64,000 bases of DNA from Limisoma sp963601185 (GTDB lineage Bacteria; Bacteroidota; Bacteroidia; Bacteroidales; Muribaculaceae): positions 1 to 64,000 of the forward strand of contig CAVCEE010000014.1 in NCBI GenBank assembly GCA_963601185.1, in the 5' to 3' direction. The notes beneath the pieces were generated by a model. That model ran no database searches. It saw only the letters and a list, made by a program, of their open reading frames with translations, and was not told the origin of the DNA. Positions within the stretch are counted from its first letter, which is position 1. Every line of letters begins with the position of its first letter. The position numbers and the translations under genes are program-made. Positions 62,765 to 64,000 of this stretch are shown one piece after another.

Positions 62765-63304
62765 CTACAGTTTTAGTTGGTCAATCATCTGCAATGCCTC
62801 CTCGGCGCTGCCGGCAATCTTCACGAGGTCAACCGCACGCTTCTCGGCAAGTCCGAGCCCTACAAACGCCTGCAGTTGCTGGTAGAGACTGTCGAACACT
62901 CCTTCGACATTGACTAATATAATGCTTTTCTTCGTGATTTTGTTCACTGTCAACACTGCCAGCGTACTCATCACCTCATCTATCGTGCCGATACCTCCCG
63001 GAAGTGCCACAAACACCTGTCCCAGTTCAATCATACGCGCCTTGCGCTCGGCAAGGTCGATGGTGTAGAGCATCTCGTCGACCACTGGGTCGGACAGTTG
63101 GCGAAACACTTCGGGTATCACACCCGTCACGGTTGCGCCGTTGGCCTTGGCGGTTGCCGCAAGCACATGCATCTGCCCTGCGTTCGAGCCGCCGTACACG
63201 AGTCGAGCCTTGCGCTCGCCAATGCCTCTGCCAAGGGTCTTGACAGCCTCCTCGAAGGTCGCATTCAAGTTTGTTTTGGATGATAAGTATACTGTTATGT
63301 TCAT
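62765..63304 (-). CDS. LOG-family (TIGR00730) protein
   Basis: 179 residues. A Rossmann-like fold with ARLVYGGSNAGQM and PGGIGTIDEVMSTL (the PGGxGTxxE motif). LOG enzymes hydrolyse cytokinin nucleotides in plants and some bacteria; in most bacteria the substrate is another nucleotide 5'-monophosphate or is unknown. It lies 15 bases after rnr. Confidence 0.9.
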   Translation of the reverse strand: MNITVYLSSKTNLNATFEEAVKTLGRGIGERKARLVYGGSNAGQMHVLAATAKANGATVTGVIPEVFRQLSDPVVDEMLYTIDLAERKARMIELGQVFVALPGGIGTIDEVMSTLAVLTVNKITKKSIILVNVEGVFDSLYQQLQAFVGLGLAEKRAVDLVKIAGSAEEALQMIDQLKL

Positions 63305-63319
63305 TTGTCAAAAATCTCT

Positions 63320-64000
63320 TTATTTCGCTTTCTTCTGCGATTTCTTTGCCTTCTTGGAGTCTTTCTTCTTGCCGCCTTTCTTGGCTGAAGTCTTTTTCTC
63401 CGACTTCTTCGCAGATTTTTTCGGCTTCTTTGCCGGCTTCACCACGTCGCCGTTGTGGTTCATAGTAGTCGCCTCGGCAGCCTTGTCGGCTTCGTTGCCA
63501 ACGATGGCAAAGTCGAGTTGCTTCTTGTTGAGGTCGGCGCGTGCCACCTGCACAGTGAGTTTGTCGCCAAGTTGGTATACGCGCTTCTTGCGGCGACCAA
63601 TGAGGCAGTAGTTCTTTTCGTCAAACTCGTAGTAGTCGTCGTCGAGGTCGCGGATTGGCACCATACCTTCGCATTTATTCTCGTCGAGTTCCACATAGAT
63701 GCCCCACTCCGTAACGCCCGACACCGAGCCTTCGTACACCTTGCCGAGACGGTCCTTCATAAATTCGACCTGCTTGTACTTAATCGAGGCGCGCTCGGCA
63801 TTGGCTGCCAACTGCTCCATCTCCGAGGAATGCTTGCACTCTTCCTCAAGTTTCTCGCGGTTTACGGCACGGCCTCCGCTGAGATACTTGTCGAGCAGAC
63901 GGTGCACCATCATGTCGGGATAGCGGCGAATTGGCGAGGTGAAGTGGGTATAGTAGTCAAACGACAGGCCATAGTGCCCGATGTTGACTGTCGTATAGAT
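63320..64000 (-). CDS. rnr: Ribonuclease R, C-terminal part
   Basis: The gene continues past the window edge; about 226 residues are visible. TVNIGHYGLSFDYYTHFTSPIRRYPDMMVHRLL is the end of the RNB catalytic domain. An S1 RNA-binding domain follows (GSVSGVTEWGIYVELDENKCEGMVPI), then a Lys-rich tail (about 35 residues, mostly K with A, S and P) that probably binds RNA. The enzyme degrades structured RNA processively from the 3' end. Head of the rnr-LOG-PduO operon as far as visible. Confidence 0.93.
   Translation of the reverse strand: MYTTVNIGHYGLSFDYYTHFTSPIRRYPDMMVHRLLDKYLSGGRAVNREKLEEECKHSSEMEQLAANAERASIKYKQVEFMKDRLGKVYEGSVSGVTEWGIYVELDENKCEGMVPIRDLDDDYYEFDEKNYCLIGRRKKRVYQLGDKLTVQVARADLNKKQLDFAIVGNEADKAAEATTMNHNGDVVKPAKKPKKSAKKSEKKTSAKKGGKKKDSKKAKKSQKKAK

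Overview
The window looks like a chromosome segment from a Bacteroidales bacterium (phylum Bacteroidota), probably a gut or host-associated member such as Muribaculaceae, Prevotellaceae or Bacteroidaceae. Two SusC/SusD pairs, a periplasmic-propeller LuxR-type regulator, SusE/SusF-like lipoproteins, many -7 boxes of the Bacteroidota type (TAnnTTTG) and the order tRNA(Thr-Tyr-Gly-Thr)-tuf-tRNA(Trp)-secE-nusG-rplKAJL-rpoBC all point there. The family was not determined, and no rRNA, CRISPR array, phage or insertion sequence was seen.

Layout. 1-281: 3' end of inositol-3-phosphate synthase. 450-14991: a polysaccharide utilization locus with a divergent sensor/regulator and then susC, susD, a GH43-like protein, a GH144 endo-beta-1,2-glucanase, a GH3 beta-glucosidase and an SGNH-type (DUF4886) hydrolase. 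The GH144/GH3 pair suggests beta-1,2-glucan as substrate. 15079-19712: a minus-strand cluster of three secreted proteins of unknown function that share an N-terminal motif; the largest carries recently duplicated modules. 20009-20798: a type II toxin-antitoxin locus with an apparently dead toxin and an intact antitoxin. 20987-24905: dCMP deaminase, S41 protease, 5-formyl-THF cyclo-ligase, a hemerythrin/ScdA-like protein and a LuxR regulator. 24977-30376: AsmA-like protein, HAD phosphatase and aroB. 30431-34406: nucleotide-sugar cluster (DegT aminotransferase, HAD hydrolase, gmd, fcl).

From 34565 to the end nearly everything is on the minus strand. There is an orphan transmembrane Ser/Thr kinase, then the large transcription-translation operon read from about 49390 down to 36469, an OPT oligopeptide transporter, a MATE exporter with a structured leader, and a second Sus-like locus (susC-susD-susE-susF, 60317 down to 53215) that has no glycoside hydrolase beside it. 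Last come methionine aminopeptidase, a small DUF2795 protein, an ATP:cob(I)alamin adenosyltransferase, a LOG-family protein and the 3' part of RNase R, which runs off the window.

The features best supported as unusual are the three-gene secreted-protein cluster with its tandem module duplication, the broken toxin with a palindromic operator, the MATE leader stem-loop, the terminator-like hairpin between rplL and rpoB, and an acceptor-stem mismatch in tRNA-Thr(GGU). All functional calls come from reading motifs and context; no database search was run.
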